From Synergistaceae bacterium UBA6101 (lineage in GTDB: Bacteria > Synergistota > Synergistia > Synergistales > Synergistaceae), in contig DIWR01000014.1 in the NCBI GenBank assembly GCA_002428495.1, positions 1-50,972 on the forward strand: a stretch of 50,972 nucleotides of DNA, given 5' to 3'. How positions within the stretch are numbered: the stretch's first letter is position 1; each line of letters opens with the position of its first letter. The translations under genes and the position numbers were made by a program. The notes below the pieces were generated by a model, which was not told where the DNA came from, did no database searches, and saw only the letters and a program-made list of their open reading frames with translations. Below are positions 15,588 to 25,313 of the stretch, in pieces.

Positions 15588-16228
15588 TCAGCTACAGCAT
15601 CCCCCGAGTCAGGCACGCTCTGAAAGGTATCCGCCGCTTCATGCTCATCCTCCGAAAGAAGATCATCTGAGGTCTCCCCTGTATCGGGCTTGATCGATCC
15701 GTCCTCTGTGATGCCCGGTATCCCGGGCAGATCCGGTGCGACCTTTTTAAGCAGATCCCTAAAGAACCCCTTTACCTTACCGGATGAGAGATTTTCTGAG
15801 AGTGCGTCAGCACTCTGCATGGCGTTTTCGGTGCCTATCCCTTTCAGGGCCTCCACTTCTTTTTCTGCGGCGCCGTAATCCTTTGCCCTTATGTAGAGAA
15901 GGCCAAGCTTATATCTTGCATCTACGTTATCGGGCTCAAGTGCGACAAGTTTTTCATAATACTGCACCGCAGTCTCGTAGTCTTCCATCCCAAGATTGGC
16001 CTCAGCAAGCCCCTTTAAGACTCTGGATTCAGGTCTGAGGCTGAATTTTTCAGCCTTTCCAAATAGTTCTGCCGCTCCGTAAAAGTCTCCTGAACGGAGA
16101 AGAGACTCTGCTTTTACTACGTTCCTCTCCCGGATAGTCGCGACAGCAAGAAGCGCTGTCGCTGAAAGAAGTATTATGACCAGCATTACGACAATACCGG
16201 AAAAAAAACCTCCTCTTTGCCTATTCAT
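15584..16228 (-). CDS. Membrane-anchored TPR protein
   Basis: The 214-residue protein has an N-terminal transmembrane helix (GIVVMLVIILLSATALLAVA), then about three tetratricopeptide repeats, for example SLLRSGDFYGAAELFGKAEKF and YETAVQYYEKLVALEPDN, and an acidic disordered C-terminal tail. It likely scaffolds protein contacts on the outer face of the membrane. I use the ATG at 16228, which follows TTGGAGG by eight bases; the frame extends upstream only to a TTG without a ribosome site. It leads the three-gene envelope operon. Confidence 0.8.
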   Translation of the reverse strand: MNRQRGGFFSGIVVMLVIILLSATALLAVATIRERNVVKAESLLRSGDFYGAAELFGKAEKFSLRPESRVLKGLAEANLGMEDYETAVQYYEKLVALEPDNVDARYKLGLLYIRAKDYGAAEKEVEALKGIGTENAMQSADALSENLSSGKVKGFFRDLLKKVAPDLPGIPGITEDGSIKPDTGETSDDLLSEDEHEAADTFQSVPDSGDAVAE

Positions 16229-16312
16229 AACTTGTTCCTCCAATCGATTCAAAGATCGGCAACTGTGGATCTGATAATTACATGATCACTGAAAAGTATT
16301 TTTTGATCCTTC

Positions 16313-16936
16313 TCAGGACAGGCTAGAACTCCAGTTGTATTTTATCAGTTTCATCAATTCGCCGGTACGCTCTATCAAATGTATCCCGCAGAAATCCATC
16401 GGGTAGAAGAAAATATCATTCAGCTTAAATCCGAAATAATTGCACATCAGCGTCCATATAACTCCGCCGTGTGCAAATACCATAATGCTGCCTGAAGGGT
16501 TGTTGTCAAGTATATCCTCAAAGGCCGGCACCGTTCTTTTCTGAAGGTCTTTGAAGCTCTCCCCTCCGGGCGGTCCTACAGAATCAAAGGATATTCCCCT
16601 CTTTTCGTAAAGTTCGTTCCAGGTAGACCTTACCTCATCGAAACTTCTGCCTTCCCAATCTCCAAGGTGTATTTCGCGGAGTCCTCTTACCTGCCTTACC
16701 TCGCAGCATCTGCCTGCCAGGGCTATCTCAGCGGTTTCCCTTGCCCTCCTGAGGTCACTTGAAAAAACAGCCCCAATTTCAAGGTCTTTCAAGGCTCCGT
16801 ACAAATTGCCCGCCATCTTTATACCCTCTTCGGAAAGAGGATAGTCAGTCGATCCGTAATAAAGCTTCCCGTTGTGGGGAAGATCCGGTTTGGCATGGCG
16901 TATAAGATATATTTTCTGTTTTTCCGTATTGTTCAA
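16313..16936 (-). CDS. Histidine phosphatase family protein
   Basis: The 207-residue enzyme belongs to the phosphoglycerate mutase-like histidine phosphatases. The phospho-accepting histidine is in LIRHAKPD (about residue 14), SSDLRRARETAE supplies the arginines, REIHLGDWEG is the typical mid motif, and AHGGVI carries the second histidine. The pattern is closest to CobC-type alpha-ribazole phosphatases, but no cobalamin genes are nearby, so the substrate is open. Start is TTG at 16936 with AGGAG ten bases upstream, lying within transposase relic sequence. Confidence 0.85.
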   Translation of the reverse strand: MNNTEKQKIYLIRHAKPDLPHNGKLYYGSTDYPLSEEGIKMAGNLYGALKDLEIGAVFSSDLRRARETAEIALAGRCCEVRQVRGLREIHLGDWEGRSFDEVRSTWNELYEKRGISFDSVGPPGGESFKDLQKRTVPAFEDILDNNPSGSIMVFAHGGVIWTLMCNYFGFKLNDIFFYPMDFCGIHLIERTGELMKLIKYNWSSSLS

Positions 16937-16959
16937 AAAACTGCAGCTCCTGACATCCT

Positions 16960-17197
16960 GGGCCCACCAAAGGGGGCATCTTTAAAATATGTTTCCATTC
17001 TGAACCAAATCCCTTATCCGCAACTACTACTGCATTGTTTATATCCGATTCTTTAACAGCTATGCCGAAGACAGAAACATCGCGGATATTTCCAGGAAGT
17101 ATCCTGTAAATATTGGCTTGTTCCAAATTCCTTATGATTAAGACTGGCGGCGTTGGAAAGTTTCAGGTCCCGTGTTGTTCCAGGCGGGATAAGTCAT
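16960..17197 (-). pseudogene. Relic of an IS4-type DDE transposase
   Basis: A start-like region with GGAGGTGCTGCT-ATG at 17197 encodes only 19 codons before a stop. In another frame further on lies YRILPGNIRDVS followed by SDINNAVVVADKGFGSE, the region around the second catalytic aspartate of IS4/IS1634-type transposases. The rest of the gene and clear element ends are missing. A possible promoter with an ATATTAC/GGTAATAT inverted repeat precedes the ATG. It is a decayed insertion sequence, partly serving as upstream sequence for the phosphatase gene. Confidence 0.65.
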
Positions 17198-17308
17198 AGC
17201 AGCACCTCCATATTACCCAAATAAGTAATATGAATATAGCATAAAATATAGCGGGAAGCAAGCGTAAATTGAGCTCCTACACCGTATTCCCGCCATGTTT
17301 CAAAATAA

Positions 17309-17491
17309 TTTCTTGGTCAGTATTACTCAATCTGGGAAAAGTTACAGTTTAACTGGAATACCAAGTATCTTTTCCCTGAATCAGTCGATGAATGGCTTCC
17401 TGAAGATCATCTTGCCTGACTCGTGGCAGAGCTCGTCGACAGTTTTGATATTCGTGCGGTCATTCAGATTAACGGGACATTAACCGGTCAC
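17309..17491 (+). pseudogene. Relic of an IS1182-type transposase N-terminus
   Basis: The plus strand encodes YLFPESVDEWLPEDHLA, a stop (TGA, where CGA for arginine would be expected) and then LVAELVDSFDIRAVIQING in the same frame. This is the N-terminal start of IS1182/IS5-group transposases. No ATG, no catalytic domain and no inverted ends are visible. The fragment ends about 20 bp from the fdhA stop, so an old insertion and deletion occurred just beyond the formate dehydrogenase operon. Confidence 0.65.
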
Positions 17492-17512
17492 ATCCAATGT
17501 CGAAAAAACTTT

Positions 17513-20212
17513 TTATGCCCTTTCCACCCGTACTGCACAGACCTTGTACTCCGGAATCTTTCCGATAGGATCGAGTGCCGGATTTGTAAGGAGGTTAACT
17601 GCCGCCTCATGGAAGTGGAAGTTCATAAAGACCGTTCCCACGCCAGAACGTGTGGTAATTTTTGCTTTTGCTTCCAGTGTGCCTCGTCTGGAGGTTACCT
17701 TCACCATCTGTCCGTCATCAATACCGAGCTTCTCGGCGTCAACCGGGTTGATTTCCACAAGAGATTCGGGGCAACGTTCCACAGAACCTTTGGAGAGTCG
17801 TGTCATTGTCCCTGTGTGATAATGGTACAGGACACGTCCGGTGGACAGAATAATAGGATATTCATCATCGGTCTGTTCCGCTGCAGGGACGTACTCGACT
17901 GCATGGAAGAGGCCGAGCCCCCGGCTGAAGTGTTCACTGTGGAGAAAACGAGTACCCGGATGGTCTGTATTAGGACACGGCCACTGGATCCCTTCTTTCT
18001 CAATGCGGCTATAGGTTATGCCTGCATAGCTTGGAGTGACGGTATTGATTTCTGACATGATCTCTTCTGCAGAGCTGTAGTTCATGGGGTATCCCATTCT
18101 TGCAGAGAGTTCGGCGATGATCTGCCAGTCAGTCTTAGCCTGTCCAGGTGCAGGGACCGCTTTCCTGATACGCTGGACTCTTCTTTCAGTATTGGTGAAA
18201 GTGCCGTCCTTTTCCGCGAAGCAGGCAGAAGGAAGAACAACGTCGGCAACTGCGGCTGTCTCTGTCATGAAAATATCCTGAACGACAAGGAGGTCGAGGT
18301 TTTTCAGAGATGCCTCAACATGAGTGAGGTCAGGATCTGACACCATAGGATTTTCACCCATGACATAGATCGCCTTCATCTCGCCCTTGTGGGCTGCTTC
18401 CATCATTTCAAGAATTGTTTTGCCTGGTTTGCCCTGAAGAGGAACATTCCAGAACTTTTCAAACTTTGCTCGCGCTTCATCATTAGCGACTGACTGGTAG
18501 GCAGGAAAAACGTTGGGGAGGGCTCCCATGTCACAGGCACCCTGGACATTGTTTTGTCCGCGGAGCGGGTTGACACCTCCGCCTTCAATTCCCACCATTC
18601 CACAGAGCATGGCTAGGTTGGCACATGATTTGACGTTGTCCGTTCCACTGATGTGCTGCGTTAATCCCATTGCATAGAGAATGGAAGCCTTGTTTGCAGT
18701 AGCATAGATTCGAGCAGCAGTTTTCAAATCTTCAGCGGGGACTCCGCTGATTTTTTCAACATATTCTGGGGTATATGCGGAAACAACCTTCTGCAGTGCT
18801 TCGAATCCCTCTGTACGGTTTTTCACGTATTCTTTTGCAAATATGTCCTCAGTAATTATTACGTTCATCAAACCATTAAGGACGACGACATCCGTTCCCG
18901 GTTTCTGGCGAAGCCAGATGGTTGCATATTTGACAAGATCAATCTCGCGTGGATCGATCACGATCAGCTTAGCATTGCGCTGACAGACGGCACGCTTGAC
19001 CCTGGAGGACAGCACGGGGTGGTTTTCTGTTGTATTGGTTCCTATTGCCAGGATGACATTGGTGAATTCGATCTCCTCGATCGAGTTTGTCATCGCACCA
19101 CTGCCGAATGCGGCGGCCAGACCGGCCACCGTAACGGAGTGTCAGAGACGAGCGCAGTGATCGACATTGTTAGTGCCTATACCTGCGCGCAGAAATTTCT
19201 GGAAGAGATAGTTTTCTTCATTGGTACAACGGGCTGAGGAGAGACCTGCGATACTGTCGGGTCCGTTCTTCTTCTTGATTTCAGTCAGACTATCGGCAAT
19301 GAAATCATAAGCTTCATCCCAAGTTGCCTCAGTGAAATCTCCGCCTTTTTCTTTACGGATCAGAGGGGTCTTCAGGCGGCTGGGATCGTTGACGAAATCC
19401 ATCCCGAATCGTCCTTTGACGCAAAGACTGCCTTCATTTGGCTGTACATAATCCTTATTGCCGGTAACCTTGACGATACGGTTATTGTGTACGTTCAGGT
19501 CTATCTGACAGCCTACGCCGCAGTATGTACAGGTAGTCTTAACTTTTTTGATCTCCCAGGGTCTTCCAGAGAAGCGGGCCTGTTTGAACGTGATTGCCCC
19601 TACCGGGCAGGCATCAACGCATTCGCCGCAGAAATAACATTCTGAATTGATGTAGTCAGCATCGAAAGCGGGTCCGACCTTTGCAAAGTGACCGCGGTTT
19701 GAGAAATCGAGGATTTCATTTACCTGGATCTCGTTGCAGGCACGGATACAGCGTCCGCAAAGAACGCACTTACTTAGATCCCGTTGGATCATAGAGTTAG
19801 TGTTTTCAATTTTGTAGTTTGGGGGAGCAATGTTGAAACGGGGCCTTTCAATACCCAGCCAGTAGACCAGATTCTGCAGTTCACATCCACCGTTTTGCTC
19901 GCAGGACAAACAGTCGTGGTTGCCTGAAGCCCATAGCAACTCAACTATCAGCTTCTGTGAGGCACGTACTTTTTCGGTGTCCGTTTTGATGACCATACCG
20001 GGGCTCACCGGCATGCAGCATGAGGCTACCAGGGATTTTGCCTTTTCCACTTCAACGACGCAAACGCGGCAGGCTCCCACATTAGTTGTTTTGGAATAGT
20101 GGCAGAGGGTCGGGATGTAAATACCGTGTTCCCTGGCGACTTCAAGAATCGTCTGTCCAGGCGATACCTCAACTACTTTCCCGTCAATGGTTACAGAACA
20201 AATTTTTTCCAT
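17513..20212 (-). CDS. fdhA: Formate dehydrogenase catalytic subunit, selenocysteine-containing
   Basis: An in-frame UGA at 19144-19142 joins two open segments into an 899-residue protein, with selenocysteine at residue 357 in DHCARL-U-HSVTVAGL, the position used in E. coli FdhF. A SECIS hairpin follows at 19130-19112. Domains in order: plant-type [2Fe-2S] (C37, C48, C51), His/Cys [4Fe-4S] (HDCLSCEQNGGC), two ferredoxin clusters (CVLCGRCIRAC and CYFCGECVDACPVG), the cofactor-proximal [4Fe-4S] CTYCGVGC, then the Mo/W-bis-MGD core and C-terminal dinucleotide-binding domain. It oxidises formate or reduces CO2. It is last in the hydrogenase operon, so it probably docks onto HydABC. It needs selenium genes, FdhD and Mo or W cofactor. 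Confidence 0.93.
19112..19130 (-). promoter_or_regulatory. Bacterial SECIS element of fdhA
   Basis: Starting 11 nt after the UGA, GGTGGCC pairs with GGCCGCC around the loop GGTCT. Both the spacing and the GGUCU loop match the E. coli fdhF SECIS bound by SelB. It supports selenocysteine insertion rather than termination. Confidence 0.85.
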
Positions 20213-20238
20213 GTTAATCTCCTCTCATATCAACAAAA

Positions 20239-20274
20239 AACGTATGGCACATCGATAATGATACACCATACGTT
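20239..20274 (-). other. Intercistronic hairpin between hydA and fdhA
   Basis: AACGTATGG pairs with CCATACGTT around an 18 nt loop that itself contains the palindrome ATCGAT. It lacks a T-run, so it may be an RNA processing or stability element that sets fdhA levels apart from hydA. Confidence 0.4.
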
Positions 20275-20323
20275 CTATATTGTGGTAAATATAAATTATT
20301 TTAGAACAATAAAATTTTTTGTT

Positions 20324-22078
20324 CTATGCCCTGTGCGGTATATCCTCGCCACGCTGTTCGTAGTGCGTGTGGAGCAGCTCGTGAGATTTGTGTCCGAGCG
20401 GCTCTTTCAGGAAATTGTCGTATAGTTTTGTGATGGAGGGGTTTTCATGGGACTGCCGTTTATTTTGGACCTGACTGTCGTCCATGTACAGGGCACCAGC
20501 CCTGAGCCTCCGAATCTCGTTGTCGGTCGGGATCGGCTCTCCGCCGCCGCCGACACATCCGCCGGGGCAGCACATTATCTCAATGAAAGCATAATCGGTT
20601 TTGCCTTCACGGATCTGGTCCATCACTTTGCGGGCGTTACCCAAACCATGAGCTACCGCGACTTTCACCTCTCCGAGTGCGCCGACCTTGACGGTTGCTT
20701 CCTTGACACCCTCCAGACCGCGGACGGGTGTGATGTCCAGGCTAGGCAGGTTTTCTCCGGTGACCACGGCATAGACAGTACGAAGGGCTGCCTCCATGAC
20801 ACCGCCTGTGGCTCCGAAAATTGTTCCGGCACCAGTGTATTCACCCATAGGTGCATCGTAATTTCCTTCAGGGAGGTTCAAAAAGTCAATACCTGCCTCC
20901 TTGATCATTCTGGCCAATTCACGGGTCGTCAGGACGATATCCACATCCCTATAACCGCTTGAATTCATCTCAGGACGCGCCGATTCGAACTTTTTGGCTG
21001 TGCAGGGCATGATGGAAACAGAGACGATGTCTTTAGGGTCGATCCCCGCTGTCTGGGCGTAGTAAGTCTTGGCCAGTGCCCCGAACATCTGCTGTGGGGA
21101 TTTGCAGGTGGACAGGTGATCCAGCAGATCTGGGTAGAAGTGTTCGCAGAACTTGATCCAGCCCGGGCTGCAGGATGTGATCATCGGCAGCTTTCCACCC
21201 TCTTTTACACGTTTCAAAAGCTCGTTGCCTTCCTCAATAATAGTGAGGTCTGCCGAGAAGTTGGTATCAAATACCTTGTCGAATCCAAGCTGACGAAGGG
21301 CGGAGATCATTTTTCCCGTGACAAGCGTTCCTGCAGGAAGTCCGAACTCCTCACCTAACGCGGCGCGGATGGCTGGAGCCTCCTGGACGACTACGTGCTT
21401 GGTGGGGTCGTGAATGGCTTTCCAGACATCTTCCACCTCGTCCTTTTCGTAGAGCGCTCCTACCGGGCATGCCATAATGCACTGTCCGCAAGCGATGCAG
21501 TTTGATTCGATCAGTGGCAGATCGAAAGAAGGGACGACCCTTACCTTGCTGCCGCGGAAGGAAGGCGTAAGCACGCTCACAGTCTGGACAGATTCGCATA
21601 CGGTGATGCAACGGTGGCAGTTGATGCACTTACGGTCGTCGCGGACGATAGATGGGCTTGAATGGTCAATCATGTCTTTTTCCGGGAAATCGGGGATGTC
21701 GAAGCGGACTCGCTTCAATCCGACCGCTTCAGCTACCTTCTGAAGTTCGCAGCTGCCGTTCCGTACACAATAGTTGCATTCTGCCGGGTGATTGGCCAGA
21801 AGAAGTTCAACGACCATTTTTCTGGCCATACGGACCCTCTCTGTGTTGGTTTTGACGATCATTCCCTCGAAAACGGGGAACACACAAGAGGCTATCAGGC
21901 TACGCTGACCGCTCACCTCTGTCATACAGACCCGACAGGCTCCCGGAAAGTGGTTGATCTCCGGACAAGCACAAAGGGACGGAATTTTGACGCCTATTGT
22001 TTTGGCTGCCTCAAGAATAGTTGTACCCTCTTCTACTACAACCTGTTTATCATCAATCGTTAATTTAACAAGTGCCAT
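20324..22078 (-). CDS. hydA: NADH-linked [FeFe] hydrogenase catalytic subunit
   Basis: The 584-residue protein has an N-terminal [2Fe-2S] domain (PSLCACPEINHFPGACRVC), a His/Cys [4Fe-4S] site (HPAECNYCVRNGSC), two ferredoxin clusters (CINCHRCITVC and CIACGQCIMACPVG) and the H-cluster domain. H-cluster motifs are TSCSPGW (L1, with Ser before Pro), MPCTAKKFE (L2) and EIMCCPGGCVGGGGEP (L3). The tail after residue 490 is the small-subunit-like Fe_hyd_SSU domain. With HydB and HydC it should form an electron-bifurcating or NAD(P)-coupled hydrogenase. It is fourth in the operon. ATG follows GGAGGATAAATATA. Confidence 0.94.
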   Translation of the reverse strand: MALVKLTIDDKQVVVEEGTTILEAAKTIGVKIPSLCACPEINHFPGACRVCMTEVSGQRSLIASCVFPVFEGMIVKTNTERVRMARKMVVELLLANHPAECNYCVRNGSCELQKVAEAVGLKRVRFDIPDFPEKDMIDHSSPSIVRDDRKCINCHRCITVCESVQTVSVLTPSFRGSKVRVVPSFDLPLIESNCIACGQCIMACPVGALYEKDEVEDVWKAIHDPTKHVVVQEAPAIRAALGEEFGLPAGTLVTGKMISALRQLGFDKVFDTNFSADLTIIEEGNELLKRVKEGGKLPMITSCSPGWIKFCEHFYPDLLDHLSTCKSPQQMFGALAKTYYAQTAGIDPKDIVSVSIMPCTAKKFESARPEMNSSGYRDVDIVLTTRELARMIKEAGIDFLNLPEGNYDAPMGEYTGAGTIFGATGGVMEAALRTVYAVVTGENLPSLDITPVRGLEGVKEATVKVGALGEVKVAVAHGLGNARKVMDQIREGKTDYAFIEIMCCPGGCVGGGGEPIPTDNEIRRLRAGALYMDDSQVQNKRQSHENPSITKLYDNFLKEPLGHKSHELLHTHYEQRGEDIPHRA

Positions 22079-22108
22079 TATATTTATCCTCCAATCTATA
22101 CCTTACCG

Positions 22109-22150
22109 CCACGCGCGAAGGTGCAATTCAAGCAGCACCTCCGCACGCGG
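22109..22150 (-). other. Strong intercistronic hairpin between hydB-gltD and hydA
   Basis: On the minus strand CCGCGTGCGGAGGTGC pairs with GCACCTTCGCGCGTGG over 16 positions (three G-T pairs) around a 10 nt loop, and no T-run follows. It lies in the 91 bp gap inside the operon and could mark a processing site or partial attenuator. Confidence 0.5.
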
Positions 22151-22169
22151 AATAAAAATAACCTTGTGA

Positions 22170-25100
22170 TCATTCAACCTCTACGTCACACCGGAGGCAG
22201 CGTGTGGCCTCCTTGAGGGCATCTTCCAGCGTGAAGCCAAGTTCAACCTCGATGAAACTGTTTTTGCGTTCGTGGCCGTGAAGCTCCGGCATTTTCGTCT
22301 GCGGGGCTTCAGGGTTGTCCTCGTCAAGCACGAAAGGAATGATGATCTTCTCTTCTTCAGGCTCTTCGTATGGGGCCTCGTTGTTTTGCGTACGGATTGC
22401 AGCATCAATGTCTATTGCGGCCTGATGTCCTGCGGCAATTGCACCAATGACTGTGTCAGGACCTGTAAGAGCGTCTCCGCCAGCATAGAACTTAGGATTG
22501 GTAGTTTGAGAGGCGCTTCCTTCTGCCAGATCAAATGTACCCCATTTGTTGACAGATATGCCGCTGTCCTTGGGTACGAATGACAAATCCGGGACCTGTC
22601 CGATGGCTGCGATTATGGAATCTATTCCGAGCGTAAAATCCGAGCCCTCGATAGGAATTGGACGTTTCCTGCCGCTCCGGTCGAACTCGCCAAGCTTCAT
22701 GCGCCGGCAGGTGATGCCGCTGACCTTGCCGCCCTTGTCCACTATATTCAGCGGGGCTACGAGGAATTCAATTTTGATGCCCTCTTCTTCCGCCGCAATG
22801 ATCTCCTCTATTGCCGCCGGCATGTCATTGCGTTCACGGCGGTAGAGAATTGTTACGTCACTGCCCAGACGTGCAGCGCAACGAGCTGCATCTATCGCAG
22901 AGTTACCTCCGCCGATGACTGCAACCTTAGTTCCCAAGGTTTTTTCACCGGTTGTCCAGGCTGTTTCATTGGCATTGAAATCTCTGAGGAACTCAACTCC
23001 GCCATATACGCCATTGAGTTCTTCTCCGGGTACCCCCATCTTCTGACTCTTGTGGGCGCCTGGTGCGAGGTAGATATAGTCAAACTCACTTTCAAGTTTT
23101 GCGAAGGGAATATCTTTGCCTACCCTTGTTTTGCATTTGATCTCCACGCCCAGTGCGCGGATATCGTCTATTTCCTTGGTGAGGATATCACGCGGCAAAC
23201 GATAGGCGGGAATGGCCCAGCGGAGCATTCCGCCTGCCTCTGAGAGTTCTTCAAATACTGTAACTTTGTAACCGCGGATCGCCAGGTCTTTGGCTACCGT
23301 CAAACCGGCAGGACCAGCTCCTATTACGGCGATCTTTTCTTTGCGGGTTACCGGAACAGCCTCGATCTTTGGTCGTGAGGCATTATCGGTAATGAATCGT
23401 TTCAGGAACTTAATGGCGAGCGGCTCGTCTGTCTTCCCGCGGCGGCATTTAGATTGGCACTTGTGGTCGCATACACGTCCACAGACTGAAGGGAATGGGT
23501 TTGTCTTAAGCAGGACCTTATAGGCATCCTCAAGACGACCGTCCCTGATCAAGGCGATGTATGACGGGATGTCCATCTCCACTGGGCAGGCATTCTGGCA
23601 CGGTGATTTAAACAGGGCTGAGCAGACACCCGCAGTGCAGCGGTGATTATATATGTGGTCCTCGTACTCCTTTCGGAAGTAACGAATAGTGCTCAGAACA
23701 GGATTAGGGGCTGTCTGTCCGAGGCCGCACAGGGAGGTATCCTTGATGATGGAAGCCATCTCCTCAAGGAGTTCGATATCACCGGGCTTCCCCTTACCCT
23801 GAGTTATGTTCGTCAGTATTTCGAGCATCTGTTTGGTTCCCTCTCGGCACGGGGTGCACTTTCCGCATGACTCTTCCTGGCAGAATTCCATGAAGAAGCG
23901 AGCCATGTCGACGGCACATGAGTCTTCATCCATGACGATCATGCCGCCGGAACCCATTATGGCTCCCAGTTCTGCGACCTTCTCGTAATCAATTGGTGCG
24001 TTGAGATGCTGAATTGGGATCATACCGCCTGACGGGCCGCCTAGCTGGGCTGCCTTAAAGCGTTTGCCTTTTGGGATACCGCCGCCGATATCATAGACTA
24101 TAGCGCCAAGGGGTGTTCCCATTGGGACCTCTACCAGACCGACATTGTTCACGTCTCCGGTGAGAGCGAATACCTTTGTTCCTTTGCTCTTCTCTGTTCC
24201 GACGCTGGCGTACCAAGCGCTGCCACGGAGGATGATCTGTGCGATGTTAGCAAGGGTTTCGACGTTATTCAGAATACTGGGTTTCTGCCAAAGACCTGCC
24301 ACGGCTGGAAATGGCGGTCTGGGTCTTGGCATTCCGCGCTTTCCTTCAATAGAGGTCATCAGAGCTGTTTCTTCTCCGCAAACGAAGGCGCCAGCCCCCT
24401 GGTATATTTCAAGATCGAAGTCAAAACCGGTTCCCAGAATATCTTTTCCTAAAAGGCCATATTCCTTAGCCTGGTTGATGGCAACGTTCAAACGATGGAT
24501 GGCAAGCGGATACTCGGCACGACAGTAAATGTAGCCACTATGAGCGCCGATGGCCTTTGCTGCGATAATCATGCCCTCCAGTACTGCATGAGGGTCAGCT
24601 TCCAGGACACTGCGGTCCATGAATGCGCCCGGGTCGCCTTCGTCAGCATTGCACAGGACGTATTTTACGTCGCCTTGCGAGGCAGCGGCAAACTTCCATT
24701 TCAAGCCTGTGGGGAAACCTGCGCCTCCACGACCGCGCAGACCGGAGTCAAGGACTTCCTGGACTATCTGATCCGGTGTCATTTCAGTGAGGGCTTTCGC
24801 CATGCCGGCATAGCCGTCTCTGGCGATATACTCGTCTATCTTTTCCGGATCTATAAGACCGCGGTTTCTGAGTACCCGTACGTTCTGAAGGGCGAAGAAA
24901 GGAATATCCTGCATAGTGGGGATTATATTATCAGTTATAGGTTCTCTGTAGAGCAGTCTCTCCAAGACACGTCCCTTAACGAGGTGTTCCTCTACCAGTT
25001 CGGGGATATCCGATGGCTTTATCATCATATAGACGACGCCCTCCGGATAGATGACCATGATAGGCCCCATGGCACAGAAACCATTACAGCCGGTTTCAAC

Positions 25101-25229
25101 TATCTTGATTTCATCGGACAGGCCACGTTTCTCCAGTTCGGAGACCAGTTCTTTTTTTACCGCCAGGCTTCCTGATGCATGACAGCCTGTTCCTGAGCAG
25201 AGCAGCAGATGCGATCGAAAAACTTTCAT
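22170..25229 (-). CDS. hydB: HydB/NuoF-like flavoprotein fused to a GltD-type NAD(P)H oxidoreductase
   Basis: The 1019-residue protein joins two enzymes. The first part is HydB: a thioredoxin-like [2Fe-2S] domain (LLLCSGTGCHASG ... ETGCNGFCAMGP), the NADH/FMN core (RGRGGAGFPTGLKWKFA, NADEGDPGAFMDR, GAGAFVCGEETAL) and the [4Fe-4S] motif ESCGKCTPCREG. From about residue 540 the usual ferredoxin tail is replaced by a GltD module with CQNACPV and CGRVCDHKCQSKC clusters, a FAD site (VIGAGPAGLTVAKDLA), a second dinucleotide site (VIGGGNSAIDAARCAARLG) and a closing FYAGGDALTGPDTVIGA. It ends in the cysteine pair CLRC. It may connect NADH, NADPH and ferredoxin pools. ATG at 25229; the upstream gene is 84 bp away. 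Confidence 0.92.
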   Translation of the reverse strand: MKVFRSHLLLCSGTGCHASGSLAVKKELVSELEKRGLSDEIKIVETGCNGFCAMGPIMVIYPEGVVYMMIKPSDIPELVEEHLVKGRVLERLLYREPITDNIIPTMQDIPFFALQNVRVLRNRGLIDPEKIDEYIARDGYAGMAKALTEMTPDQIVQEVLDSGLRGRGGAGFPTGLKWKFAAASQGDVKYVLCNADEGDPGAFMDRSVLEADPHAVLEGMIIAAKAIGAHSGYIYCRAEYPLAIHRLNVAINQAKEYGLLGKDILGTGFDFDLEIYQGAGAFVCGEETALMTSIEGKRGMPRPRPPFPAVAGLWQKPSILNNVETLANIAQIILRGSAWYASVGTEKSKGTKVFALTGDVNNVGLVEVPMGTPLGAIVYDIGGGIPKGKRFKAAQLGGPSGGMIPIQHLNAPIDYEKVAELGAIMGSGGMIVMDEDSCAVDMARFFMEFCQEESCGKCTPCREGTKQMLEILTNITQGKGKPGDIELLEEMASIIKDTSLCGLGQTAPNPVLSTIRYFRKEYEDHIYNHRCTAGVCSALFKSPCQNACPVEMDIPSYIALIRDGRLEDAYKVLLKTNPFPSVCGRVCDHKCQSKCRRGKTDEPLAIKFLKRFITDNASRPKIEAVPVTRKEKIAVIGAGPAGLTVAKDLAIRGYKVTVFEELSEAGGMLRWAIPAYRLPRDILTKEIDDIRALGVEIKCKTRVGKDIPFAKLESEFDYIYLAPGAHKSQKMGVPGEELNGVYGGVEFLRDFNANETAWTTGEKTLGTKVAVIGGGNSAIDAARCAARLGSDVTILYRRERNDMPAAIEEIIAAEEEGIKIEFLVAPLNIVDKGGKVSGITCRRMKLGEFDRSGRKRPIPIEGSDFTLGIDSIIAAIGQVPDLSFVPKDSGISVNKWGTFDLAEGSASQTTNPKFYAGGDALTGPDTVIGAIAAGHQAAIDIDAAIRTQNNEAPYEEPEEEKIIIPFVLDEDNPEAPQTKMPELHGHERKNSFIEVELGFTLEDALKEATRCLRCDVEVE

Positions 25230-25313
25230 GTGGATTTCATTCTCCTTTGCATGTTGATATCGTTTCGGCTACGGGCTTCCTTTGACGGAAACCGCAATGC
25301 GTTATGGTCTTTT

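Noticed and set aside
19142..19144. Nonsense mutation or two separate genes in the formate dehydrogenase
   Set aside because: The UGA is at the catalytic selenocysteine position and is followed by a matching SECIS hairpin.
20447..20962. Long antisense open frames across hydA, hydB and fdhA
   Set aside because: They are mirror frames of clearly coding genes with strong family motifs on the other strand.
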